This document shows positions 1 to 7,301 of a DNA stretch of 15,274 nucleotides, piece by piece (within the stretch, counting starts at the first letter, position 1; the number at the start of each line of letters is the position of its first letter). Source of the DNA: UBA8516 sp035457865 (GTDB lineage: Archaea; Thermoproteota; Nitrososphaeria; Nitrososphaerales; Nitrosopumilaceae); contig DATIAR010000012.1 of NCBI GenBank assembly GCA_035457865.1, forward strand, positions 1 to 15,274, in the 5' to 3' direction. A program made the translations under genes and the position numbers. The notes below the pieces were generated by a model, which searched no databases, had not been told where the DNA came from, and was given only the letters and a program-made list of their open reading frames with translations.

Positions 1-2674
1 ATGAGTCTTTCGTCTGTATTTTTTCTATACTGATGTTTGGTTCAGAGTCTGTTTCTACTTTGAATTGGTTCTGTGAGTTTGTAGTTTTAGGAAATGATAA
101 TCCTATTTCCCGAGGTTGTCCGGATGCATCTCTAAAGTCAAAATAACTAGCTTCAATGCTTCCACCAGCTGGAGAAATCAATTTGGTTCCTGCCTCATTA
201 CATATTTGAGATGGCATTTTAAAACTACCTTTGAATATTCCAGTATCTGTACCTGTTTCTACAAGTGAAAATCCTGTGGAACCAAGTCCACCGTGTTCTG
301 CTCCATTTATGTTACAACGATGATACCTGAATCCTTTAATTCTGATTTCAAGAAGAATATTACCATTCGCATCACCTACAGTATCAGCTGCATCTGAAGA
401 AGGGTCATTAACTACATTGTAGGTATCGATAATATCGTGTTTTGTATTAAGATCAGGATCAGTTAAAATTACAACAACGGGTTGACCAAATCTATAGCTT
501 TGTGATTCAAGTGTGACACTTCCAGTCTGTGATTTTATTTCAGTTTTTGCGGATATACCTATAGGTACACCGACTTTGGCAATATCAGAATATGCTAAAT
601 TTATTGCATCTTCATCAGTCAGTTCGTCATTTATTAAAAATTTTATTTCATCACTAAATGTACGAAGACTATTGATCAAGTTAGAATCAAATTGGTTTAG
701 TTGATTTGTCACCATATATTCTATCGTTCCAGTAAACATGCCAGAATTGGCAGATGTTTCTTCTAATTCGAATCTGTATATTGAATTGTTGATCCTTTCA
801 TCTGTTTTAAGACCATCACCAATAATACCTATTCCAAAGAAATCTACAACTACAGGAAGTATTGTTCCAGAGGCTATAATTTCAGTGGTTGGTGTATTTA
901 TTGTGAAATCAACTGTAAGTGGATCTGTTGGAATATCATTACCTAGTGGTAGACCATCATCAAATGCATTATTAAGAATAATTTTTCCTTGTAATGGTAC
1001 ATTATCACCGACGAGTTGTCCATTTACTGCAATATCAACTGATGTTATGCTTTTAGCATTGCCAGCGTTTCCAAGTGATCTAACATCATAGTTGAGTAAT
1101 GCAAATCCCTTGAAGCTAGGATTGTTGATTGGTGCTGCATTAAAGAGATCTGCCATTGTTCCAAATGTGATAGTGAAAACATCACCATTAGTAATTGAAG
1201 CACTTCCATCCAGCACAAGCATTGCTCTATCGCTGAATTGCTCTACGACGTTGGGACTATCAAATCCAGTCCCATCTAGGTCAACGTTCGTAATGCCATT
1301 GGCTAGTGTGATTGGATTTCCAATCTGTAATGTAGGTATTATTGCTGTATTCCTAAAAACATCCAAATCTTCATCTGCTCCTAGATTGAAATTCTGATCA
1401 TCGTCTACAAGAGTTATTGTTGCCTTTTGGCCAGGATTAAACTGTGCGGTGGTTATACCAATTGAAAGTGTTGCAGTAGAGTCACCTGTTACAATTGAAG
1501 TGGTTTTTGAGTTATATTCAATTGAAGCCGATTGACCACGAGGTGCGTCATTTTTAATTCCAATTACAGACTGATCGTTAAAATCAAAACTGTGAAAGAT
1601 GCCAGAATTTGGTTCTGACTCCACTAGTGTTACTATATTGTTGTAGTTAATTGTTCCTGTGGTAACAAAACTTGTGGGTTGATATTGATTTGTTGTCAGG
1701 ATGACCACAGAACCCAAATTCATTCCTAAGTTTCCATTTTTTTCAAACCCCAAGCTTCCAAGATGTGGATTCAGATTGACTAGTCCTGGTCCTCCATTTC
1801 CAGAATCTGAACCTGATTCTGTAAAGGCTTGATAAAATGTGGTTCTTGGAGAATCGATTTTAAATGTCCACGAATCCACGTCAGTAGGATCTTGATTTAA
1901 CTGCATGTCATTTACTGTTACAAAGACTTCAGCACCTTTTGGATATCCATTTCTGTCAATGTTTAAAGAAATGTTAGGAATGTCTGAATAATTTAGATCA
2001 ACTCTTTGAGCACCTCCACCCTTATTATAAATAATTGTAACATCATCACTAAAAGAGAAAAGTTGGATTAGTGGCCATGCATCTTCATCTAATCCTATTT
2101 GGCCTACAGGCATTCCTCCATTTTTGTTAGGACTTTTGGTATTCCTTAAAACATTATTTTGGTTAGGTGACGGTGTAGTTGGTGAACCATTGCATGTGTT
2201 GAAAGACGAGGTACCGTGAGTAAATCCCGTAATTCCATCAGAGCTTGGAATAGAAACACCCTCAGTTTCTGAAATATCTATACCAAGTACAGAAACATTG
2301 GTAGAACTAGCACAAAATACACCAAAGTCTAGGCTCTCACCTGCTTGGCCAGTAAATGCAATTTGATCAGCTTGTTTAGCTTTTTCCAAATTAGCAAAAT
2401 AAGCATACCAATTACCATCAGAACCTTGTACCATTCGAAGATTTTTTCCATTCATGGTTACATCTGGTTCGCCTTTGGCCTCATCAGTATCTGAAATCTC
2501 ACTATCTCTTATTACAACCTCAACTACCATAGATCCAGAAAAATGATTTTCAAATAGACTGTTTTCTGCTGATACAAAGAGGTTTGGATGAGGAGATTCT
2601 GCACCTACGTCAATATTCAGGAATAGAGGAAAAATGAGAAGCAAGCTTAATGAAAGACTCAGAGATTTATACAT
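1..2674 (-). CDS. S-layer-type surface protein, N-terminal part (C-terminus beyond left edge)
   Basis: An open frame of 891 codons reads leftward from the ATG at 2672-2674 to the window edge with no stop seen, so the gene is cut by the window. The first ~25 residues are a signal peptide: basic start (MYK), Leu/Ser-rich hydrophobic core, small-residue site near VGA. The mature chain is rich in Gly, Asn, Thr, Ser and Asp and poor in Cys and Lys, with several N-x-S/T sequons (NVS, NYS, NIS), as expected of a glycosylated cell-surface beta protein. A motif of the form E-x(3,4)-(S/T)-G-(I/M)-F-x-(G/S) recurs near residues 350, 640 and 805, which suggests repeated beta domains. The N-terminal block (ENSLFENHF, MVVEVVIRD, EAKGEPDV) resembles thaumarchaeal S-layer proteins as I remember them. 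Family assignment is from memory and composition. It could be a paralogue rather than the main S-layer subunit. Confidence 0.75.
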   Translation of the reverse strand, partial: MYKSLSLSLSLLLIFPLFLNIDVGAESPHPNLFVSAENSLFENHFSGSMVVEVVIRDSEISDTDEAKGEPDVTMNGKNLRMVQGSDGNWYAYFANLEKAKQADQIAFTGQAGESLDFGVFCASSTNVSVLGIDISETEGVSIPSSDGITGFTHGTSSFNTCNGSPTTPSPNQNNVLRNTKSPNKNGGMPVGQIGLDEDAWPLIQLFSFSDDVTIIYNKGGGAQRVDLNYSDIPNISLNIDRNGYPKGAEVFVTVNDMQLNQDPTDVDSWTFKIDSPRTTFYQAFTESGSDSGNGGPGLVNLNPHLGSLGFEKNGNLGMNLGSVVILTTNQYQPTSFVTTGTINYNNIVTLVESEPNSGIFHSFDFNDQSVIGIKNDAPRGQSASIEYNSKTTSIVTGDSTATLSIGITTAQFNPGQKATITLVDDDQNFNLGADEDLDVFRNTAIIPTLQIGNPITLANGITNVDLDGTGFDSPNVVEQFSDRAMLVLDGSASITNGDVFTITFGTMADLFNAAPINNPSFKGFALLNYDVRSLGNAGNAKSITSVDIAVNGQLVGDNVPLQGKIILNNAFDDGLPLGNDIPTDPLTVDFTINTPTTEIIASGTILPVVVDFFGIGIIGDGLKTDERINNSIYRFELEETSANSGMFTGTIEYMVTNQLNQFDSNLINSLRTFSDEIKFLINDELTDEDAINLAYSDIAKVGVPIGISAKTEIKSQTGSVTLESQSYRFGQPVVVILTDPDLNTKHDIIDTYNVVNDPSSDAADTVGDANGNILLEIRIKGFRYHRCNINGAEHGGLGSTGFSLVETGTDTGIFKGSFKMPSQICNEAGTKLISPAGGSIEASYFDFRDASGQPREIGLSFPKTTNSQNQFKVETDSEPNISIEKIQTKDS

Positions 2675-2716
2675 TTTAGTGATAAAAGATTTGTTAAACC
2701 TCCAGATATTGTTGTC

Positions 2717-2725
2717 GCATAAATC
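2717..2725 (-). promoter_or_regulatory. Possible TATA box of the S-layer-type gene
   Basis: The minus strand reads GATTTATGC here, centred about 47 bp before the ATG at 2674. That predicts a short leader of about 20 nt, unlike the leaderless layout of other genes in this window. A Shine-Dalgarno-like TGGAGG on the same strand (2699-2704) lies near the predicted transcript start and is too far (about 24 nt) from the ATG to act as a normal ribosome site. Weak call; the other bases of 2675-2760 show nothing else convincing. Confidence 0.35.
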
Positions 2726-2760
2726 GTACTTGGTTTGTATACATGATAACAATTTCTATT

Positions 2761-3942
2761 CTATACAAAGATGCTTGTAAGATACATGATTAACATTCCT
2801 ATCGAGAATCCTGAAACTACGGATATAGTTGAAAATGTTTTTTCTTCATCTTGCCTTATCCAGTTTAAAATAGAAACAACTACTTGAAATATTGCTCCAG
2901 CTCCTATTGAAAGAAATACTATAGCTGCAAATGGTGAATAAACAAATCCACCAATCCATGCGCCAAAGATTGCGGGAGTCCCTGCAATCATTCCCATCAT
3001 GACAAGTTTTCCAATCAATGGCTTTCCTTTTGCCATTGGTGCTGCAATTGCAAGACCCTCTGTTGTATTATGTATAGCAAATCCTACTATTAGGAAAGTG
3101 CTAAGTGCAATTTCTCCAAGACCAACTGCTGCTCCGATTGCAAGTCCCTCACCTAGGTTATGTAAGCCTATACCTATAGCAATCATCAAACCAATTGTAA
3201 CGGGTTTTGTAAGATTGGATGAAGTTGTTCTACTAATTAATTTCTCTGATGTATAGTATAGCCCAAGAAATGATATCACAACAACTGTGGCAACAAGTAG
3301 TTGTCCATTAAAAACTCCGGAAAGACTAGTTGTAGATATTTCTAGACCTTCTTGTATTGCATCTATTCCAAGAAACATCAGTAAGCCAGCAGTAAGGGCA
3401 AGGAAAAATTTGTACTTGCTTTTACTCATCTTTGCTATAAATGGAAACCAAAGTAATCCTATCAATACTGGAATTACTCCAACATATGTGCCAATTATTG
3501 CAAAATATGAGAAAAGCTCAAAATTTGGTTCTGGCGCCTGTACTGCAGCAATTACAGATTTTGAGAATCGTGTTCCATCATTTAGTGTGAGTCCTACTTC
3601 ATATGGTTCGCTTTCATTCCACGCAAATGGAATAATTACTTTGGCAGTTTCAAATCGACTTAGAAATTTATCCGGTTCTATTCCTGCAGGTTGGATTCTA
3701 TCATTTATGTCAGCCTGCACTATTACTACGTCTATGTGTCCTGTGTTTCTTACTGTTGCAATAATTTTTGAGTCGAGAAACTCTATCTTTTCTATTGTAA
3801 TCTCAGGAAGCTCTACTCCAAGACCAAGAAAGTTAGATCCTGGACCAAAAATATATGCAATCATCAGGCCTAATATTATAATAGGGATAAAGGCACTTGC
3901 GATAAGTTTGGTTTTTGAAGTTTTTTTAATTTCTTCCATCAT
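2761..3942 (-). CDS. ZIP-family metal permease with an N-terminal extracytoplasmic domain
   Basis: This 393-residue membrane protein probably imports a divalent metal (Zn, Fe, Mn or another). The C-terminal ~250 residues carry the ZIP core: HNLGEG at 261-266 and HNTTEG at 291-296, the paired metal-binding helices of GufA/ZupT-type ZIPs, among about eight hydrophobic segments. Before the core there is a first TM helix (about 13-33), then a soluble stretch of about 105 residues (36-140) predicted as beta strands (for example KIEFLDSKIIATVRNTGHIDV), resembling CARDB/Ig-like modules, then a TM from about 143. Plain ZIPs are roughly 220-270 residues, so this extra domain is an addition. The long His-rich loop common in ZIPs is absent. 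The start overlaps the stop of the multicopper oxidase in an ATGA (3939-3942), implying one mRNA and coupled translation. The metal specificity cannot be read from sequence. Confidence 0.88.
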   Translation of the reverse strand: MMEEIKKTSKTKLIASAFIPIIILGLMIAYIFGPGSNFLGLGVELPEITIEKIEFLDSKIIATVRNTGHIDVVIVQADINDRIQPAGIEPDKFLSRFETAKVIIPFAWNESEPYEVGLTLNDGTRFSKSVIAAVQAPEPNFELFSYFAIIGTYVGVIPVLIGLLWFPFIAKMSKSKYKFFLALTAGLLMFLGIDAIQEGLEISTTSLSGVFNGQLLVATVVVISFLGLYYTSEKLISRTTSSNLTKPVTIGLMIAIGIGLHNLGEGLAIGAAVGLGEIALSTFLIVGFAIHNTTEGLAIAAPMAKGKPLIGKLVMMGMIAGTPAIFGAWIGGFVYSPFAAIVFLSIGAGAIFQVVVSILNWIRQDEEKTFSTISVVSGFSIGMLIMYLTSIFV

Positions 3943-4997
3943 TTAACACCATATTGTGTTGTGCCCGTGTCTTTAACTAGAAATAAGCCGGTCCATCCTT
4001 TCTCAGCAAATTCGGTTTTATGTGCATGGAACAGGTATTTCCCAGGATAAGTGTAATTAAATTCCATAATTCCTCTTTCTCCTTGAGAAAATGTGACTAC
4101 ATCTGTGTATGTGGATGGTATGTTATAGGTTCCGGTAGGATAATAATCAAACAAGTTTCCGTGTAGATGAAGATTGTTAATCTGATCGAATTCTAATATG
4201 TTTACAACATATACTCTGATTAGTTCATTTGTGTTAATTTGTATTGGGTGATGTTGATAGTAAAAGGGTATGGTATTTGCAGCGTAAAAGTTGTTTTCGG
4301 TATCAAAATCTGTATCAAATCCATTTAGAACCATCACCATCTCATCTGCTGGTTGTCTACCTTCTTTTGGATCTACAATGTATACTCCATACAATCCATG
4401 AGAGATATGTTCCTCAAGTGGCATCACATGACAATGATATGGATGAACCCCTACAGGTCCAGCAGTAAATTCATAAGTAAATTGTCCTCCACCTTGACCT
4501 ACAGGTTCAAAGACTCCATCCATCTCGGCTTTGTGTATTCCGTGAAAGTGCATCGTATGTGGTTTTTGTCCATTATTGATGAAATGTACACGAACAAGAT
4601 CTCCTTCAGTAGCTCTTATTGTGGGACCAGGAACAGTGCCATTAAAAGTCCAAACATTATAAAATACTCCAGGGGAAATTTCCGTTATTTTGTCATCTTC
4701 TGCAATAATGGTGAACTCACGAAGTGTAGTTCCATCTGAAAGTTTTGAAACTCTACCATAATTAAATTCACGTAAGTATTTTTCAGGATTAAATTCTAAT
4801 GGTTTTCCAGAATAACCTACAGGATCGAGTATATCACCTGTTGTTTGTATAACAACACCAGAATGGGTTAGGAAAGTCTTTGGTTCATTTGTTGCATCTA
4901 TATGTAAAATTGGTAACGAAAAATAGATAACAGTAACAAAAAACCCTGCAATTATAGCTAATAGCATCTTTCCTTTCATTGTTTTCACTAGGTACAT
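3939..4997 (-). CDS. Two-domain multicopper oxidase, membrane-anchored or exported
   Basis: A 352-residue copper oxidase that should oxidise a substrate (metal ion or small molecule) outside the membrane and reduce O2. A basic start and one hydrophobic segment (about 10-31) form an uncleaved anchor or signal peptide. Cupredoxin domain 1 has HTMHFHG (147-153) and HPYHCHV (185-191) followed by EEHISHG (196-201): type-1 copper Cys189 with His ligands, plus HxH and HCH for the trinuclear centre. Domain 2 has HLHG (277-280) and FHAHK (323-327), supplying trinuclear histidines; Ala325 sits where a type-1 Cys would be, so type-1 copper is in domain 1 only. HCH in place of HCA argues against a NirK nitrite reductase. 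The start at 4997 fits a TATA box 28 bp upstream. It is first in an operon with the ZIP permease, suggesting metal oxidation linked to uptake; this is inference. Confidence 0.88.
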   Translation of the reverse strand: MYLVKTMKGKMLLAIIAGFFVTVIYFSLPILHIDATNEPKTFLTHSGVVIQTTGDILDPVGYSGKPLEFNPEKYLREFNYGRVSKLSDGTTLREFTIIAEDDKITEISPGVFYNVWTFNGTVPGPTIRATEGDLVRVHFINNGQKPHTMHFHGIHKAEMDGVFEPVGQGGGQFTYEFTAGPVGVHPYHCHVMPLEEHISHGLYGVYIVDPKEGRQPADEMVMVLNGFDTDFDTENNFYAANTIPFYYQHHPIQINTNELIRVYVVNILEFDQINNLHLHGNLFDYYPTGTYNIPSTYTDVVTFSQGERGIMEFNYTYPGKYLFHAHKTEFAEKGWTGLFLVKDTGTTQYGVK

Positions 4998-5020
4998 TTG
5001 ATCAAAATAACAAGAATAGC

Positions 5021-5030
5021 ATATTTATAA
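5021..5030 (-). promoter_or_regulatory. TATA box of the oxidase-ZIP operon
   Basis: The minus strand reads TTATAAATAT, a near-ideal archaeal TATA box, centred about 28 bp before the ATG at 4997. The transcript should begin within a few bases of the start codon (leaderless). The BRE position, just upstream at about 5031-5036, is covered by the first palindrome of the adjoining operator pair. Confidence 0.75.
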
Positions 5031-5031
5031 T

Positions 5032-5064
5032 TTAGCCTAGGCTAACTTTTTTACCGTAGGCTAA
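5032..5064. promoter_or_regulatory. Tandem DtxR-like operators in the divergent promoter
   Basis: TTAGCCTAGGCTAA at 5032-5045 is a perfect 14-bp palindrome. A second copy, TTACCGTAGGCTAA at 5051-5064, matches it at 12 of 14 positions and starts 19 bp later, close to two helical turns. The sequence shares the TTAG/CTAA flanks and inner GCCT/AGGC of known DtxR/IdeR iron boxes (related to TTAGGTTAGGCTAACCTAA). The first copy sits on the BRE next to the TATA box of the oxidase-ZIP operon, so binding should block TFB/TBP. The second lies between the two divergent promoters, about 28 bp before the TATA box of the plus-strand gene. The sites are visible directly; the regulator is inferred, and none of that family is encoded in this window. 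Confidence 0.65.
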
Positions 5065-5091
5065 ATTATTTGACCAGTTTCAAATCCCAAA

Positions 5092-5100
5092 TTTTAATAG
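5092..5100 (+). promoter_or_regulatory. TATA box of the 170-aa membrane protein gene
   Basis: TTTTAATAG is centred about 27 bp before the GTG at 5123, which supports that GTG as a leaderless start. Confidence 0.5.
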
Positions 5101-5122
5101 TGGTCTTATAGCACCCTCGCCT

Positions 5123-5635
5123 GTGAAAAAACCAGCAATCCTTCTTGTAATAGGAGGTTTTTTGATAATAGTTGGGATAGGACTTTCTGCTTATGGTTCA
5201 CAGTTGATAGTTGAGAATCTTGTTACAGAAGAAAAACGATTAGGACTGGGAACGTCTATGGAACTATCAAAAGAGCTAGATCCCACAATAAATGAGAATG
5301 GGGTGTATGTATTACAGATCACAGATTTTAAAGAAGGGAGCGGTTTGCAAACTCATATTTATGATCCATCGGATCAAGTTGTTATTTCAAAATCAATAGA
5401 ACATAATCCGTTCCAAGATAATTTTACAATTTCAACTGCTGGAACTTACAAAATTCTGATAGAAAACACTGGTGAAAGAGAACTTGAAGTGACAGCAGTA
5501 TTAGGATACTTACCACAAGGTCAATCTCTGACCATAAGTATTTTTGGATTCATTATAATTATAATTGGATTGATAGGCCTAGCTGTTGGAATAATCTATT
5601 TCATCAAATCACGCAATAGAACTGATACTAATTAA
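5123..5635 (+). CDS. Two-TM protein with an external beta domain, function unknown
   Basis: I do not recognise this 170-residue protein as a named family. It starts with GTG. A first TM helix covers about residues 4-26 (AILLVIGGFLIIVGIGL) and a second about 136-162 (ILV/G-rich), followed by a short basic tail (KSRNR). Between them lie about 105 residues that should be outside the cell and mostly beta strand (for example GVYVLQITDF, GTYKILIENTG). The strand pattern recalls GOLD/emp24-like or pre-peptidase-like beta sandwiches, but no catalytic motif is visible. It is divergent from the oxidase-ZIP operon and shares its 125-bp promoter region with the twin operators, so co-regulation by metal is possible. 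Its 3' end overlaps the convergent winged-helix-like gene by 8 bp. Confidence 0.75.
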   Translation: MKKPAILLVIGGFLIIVGIGLSAYGSQLIVENLVTEEKRLGLGTSMELSKELDPTINENGVYVLQITDFKEGSGLQTHIYDPSDQVVISKSIEHNPFQDNFTISTAGTYKILIENTGERELEVTAVLGYLPQGQSLTISIFGFIIIIIGLIGLAVGIIYFIKSRNRTDTN

Positions 5636-5912
5636 GAAATGAATCTAGTTCTGTAAGACCGTCTACAACTCCAAAAAAATTCTCGTCACTTTCCATTATT
5701 TTATTTAGTTTTTCTGCATCTACAGCAAAAATAGTTTTATTTCCATCTTTTGTTATTTTAACAAAACCATGCTCTATAACATAGGATAATTTTTTTTGTA
5801 TTTCTTTATCATTGATCTTAAATTTTTCTGTAAGATATGATGATTCTTTCTTTCCATTTTCAAGTTCTAAAAGTATTGAAGATATATCAGGATCAACGAG
5901 AACTTCAAGCAT
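5628..5912 (-). CDS. Small winged-helix-like protein
   Basis: A 94-residue protein. Residues about 8-60 read as helix-helix-helix-wing: SSILLELENG, SSYLTEKFKI, DKEIQKKLSYVIEHGFV, then a beta hairpin KITKDGNKTIFAV. This is the outline of an ArsR/MarR-like winged helix, with EIQKKLSYVIEHGFVKI as the likely recognition helix and strand. The last ~30 residues are acidic and helical. There is no signal peptide, TM or metal-binding Cys cluster. It is the third gene in line after the MoxR and VWA genes, 33 bp downstream of the VWA stop, so probably the same transcript. It could be a regulator of the cassette or a small partner protein. The fold call is by eye. Confidence 0.7.
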   Translation of the reverse strand: MLEVLVDPDISSILLELENGKKESSYLTEKFKINDKEIQKKLSYVIEHGFVKITKDGNKTIFAVDAEKLNKIMESDENFFGVVDGLTELDSFLN

Positions 5913-5945
5913 TTTTTGTCGATCGTAGATTTTCTCTAAATCATT

Positions 5946-7301
5946 TCACCGTCTATTTGTTGAGTTTAAAATTTTCTTTTTATTTGATATAAAGTCATTA
6001 ATCAAGATTTTGTCAATGTTTGCAGGATTGATATAATATGCTCTTCCTTTTAGTTGCATTTCAAGGCTTTCTATGTAACTCAAGAGTTCATCTTCCTCGC
6101 TTACCATTATTGTGTCTACTTCTATTCCCTCACGTTTACATTTTTTTGCCTCGGCGAGTGTTCGTGACTCTATAAATGGGTCGACCTGTCTGTATCTATA
6201 ACAGAGATAGACCATTTCTCCACCTGTATCCAGTTTTATTTCACGTTCATTTTTGAGTTTTGATAAAGTATCATTATCTGGAATGTAAAAATGTGAATAT
6301 GGTTTATCAGTGAGAATGTTGTTTTTTTGACTTTCATTATCAATAAAGCAAGCACTTGGTTGACCATCAGTTATCATCACTATCCTTTTGTTTTGGGTCC
6401 TATCATGTTTTAGAATCTTAAGTGCTAACCTGAAAGCAGCCTGATAATTTGTGTAGTGTAAAAAGTTATCATTTGCATCATATGTTTTCAAGTATGGTAT
6501 ATCACGTGGATCTATTTTAGATGCAAAAGATCCAAATCCAATGATGTGAATAGAGTCATTTGGAAAAAATTTTTTATTTAAAACATATAAGCTCCAAAGT
6601 GCCTTTTTTGCAGCTTCTATTCTACTGCTTTCTCCTGCACCTACTGAATACTTCATAGTAGAGCTTAGGTCTATGCAATATACTACAGCAACTTTTACTT
6701 CTTCGGTTGTTTCAAATTCTTCCAGATCATCAAATTCCATAGAAAGTGGAAATTTTATTTTAGAATCTTTTTTCGCAATTCTTTGTATCAAGTTTAGCAG
6801 GGTTTGTGGAACATTAAGAAATTTTATATCATCACCTGGTTCAAATTTTTTTGTTGTATCTTGTATCACACTTCCTGTGCCGATTTTTTTTGTTTCATGA
6901 AATCCGAATCCTCCTTCATTGATAGCTTTCATAACATCTTGTAGAAGTTTTTCACCAATTTCAAAGAATCCTTTGTTAGTAAGCCATCTTTTTTCATCTT
7001 TAAGATATCCTTGTTTTTGGAGGTATTTTGTGATAGGTTCCTCTGACGCATGAATATCGGTTTCTGTACCTTCATAGTTTTCTTTAAGATTTTGTTGATT
7101 AGCAGATTGCTTAATTACTCCTTCCAGAATCTGTTCTAGCTCTTGCATGCTTGGAGTTTTTTCTTTCAATATTTGTTTTGATAAGGTTTGAAGGATTTTT
7201 TGTAAAATTTCATTCGAGATCTCTTTGTTTGGCTTTGTAGTCTTATTTTCTTGATTTAAGAAATACAAAACGCTTCTAGTATCAGGATGCGACATAGCCA
7301 A
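5946..7301 (-). CDS. VWA-domain protein, partner of the MoxR ATPase
   Basis: A 451-residue cytosolic protein. The N-terminal half (about 25-200) is helical and charged, with no TM. The C-terminal half is a von Willebrand factor A domain with a MIDAS metal site: DLSST at 211-215 (DxSxS type with Thr last), Thr284 in HYTNY, and Asp312 in ITDGQPS. Strands VKVAVVYCI (202-210) and RIVMIT (306-311) carry these loops. A VWA protein directly after a MoxR-type AAA+ gene is a well-known pairing (compare CoxE/CoxD, NorD/NorQ, ViaA/RavA), where the VWA protein acts as adaptor to a client, often a metalloprotein. The start lies 20 bp inside the end of the MoxR gene, so translation is probably coupled; Met3 is an alternative start. 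The client is not encoded here. Confidence 0.85.
   Translation of the reverse strand: MAMSHPDTRSVLYFLNQENKTTKPNKEISNEILQKILQTLSKQILKEKTPSMQELEQILEGVIKQSANQQNLKENYEGTETDIHASEEPITKYLQKQGYLKDEKRWLTNKGFFEIGEKLLQDVMKAINEGGFGFHETKKIGTGSVIQDTTKKFEPGDDIKFLNVPQTLLNLIQRIAKKDSKIKFPLSMEFDDLEEFETTEEVKVAVVYCIDLSSTMKYSVGAGESSRIEAAKKALWSLYVLNKKFFPNDSIHIIGFGSFASKIDPRDIPYLKTYDANDNFLHYTNYQAAFRLALKILKHDRTQNKRIVMITDGQPSACFIDNESQKNNILTDKPYSHFYIPDNDTLSKLKNEREIKLDTGGEMVYLCYRYRQVDPFIESRTLAEAKKCKREGIEVDTIMVSEEDELLSYIESLEMQLKGRAYYINPANIDKILINDFISNKKKILNSTNRR

Noticed and set aside
513..1397. Plus-strand open frames within the S-layer-type gene
   Set aside because: They are antisense to a continuous 891-codon frame with a signal peptide and repeated motifs; Ser/Ile/Pro-rich shadow composition.
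2736..2743. Palindrome TGTATACA downstream of the ZIP gene
   Set aside because: Only 8 bp in AT-rich DNA with no second copy or promoter beside it; easily chance.
3939..4997. Oxidase as a NirK-type nitrite reductase
   Set aside because: It has HxH and HCH trinuclear ligands in domain 1 and HLH/HAH in domain 2, unlike the HCA pattern of NirK.
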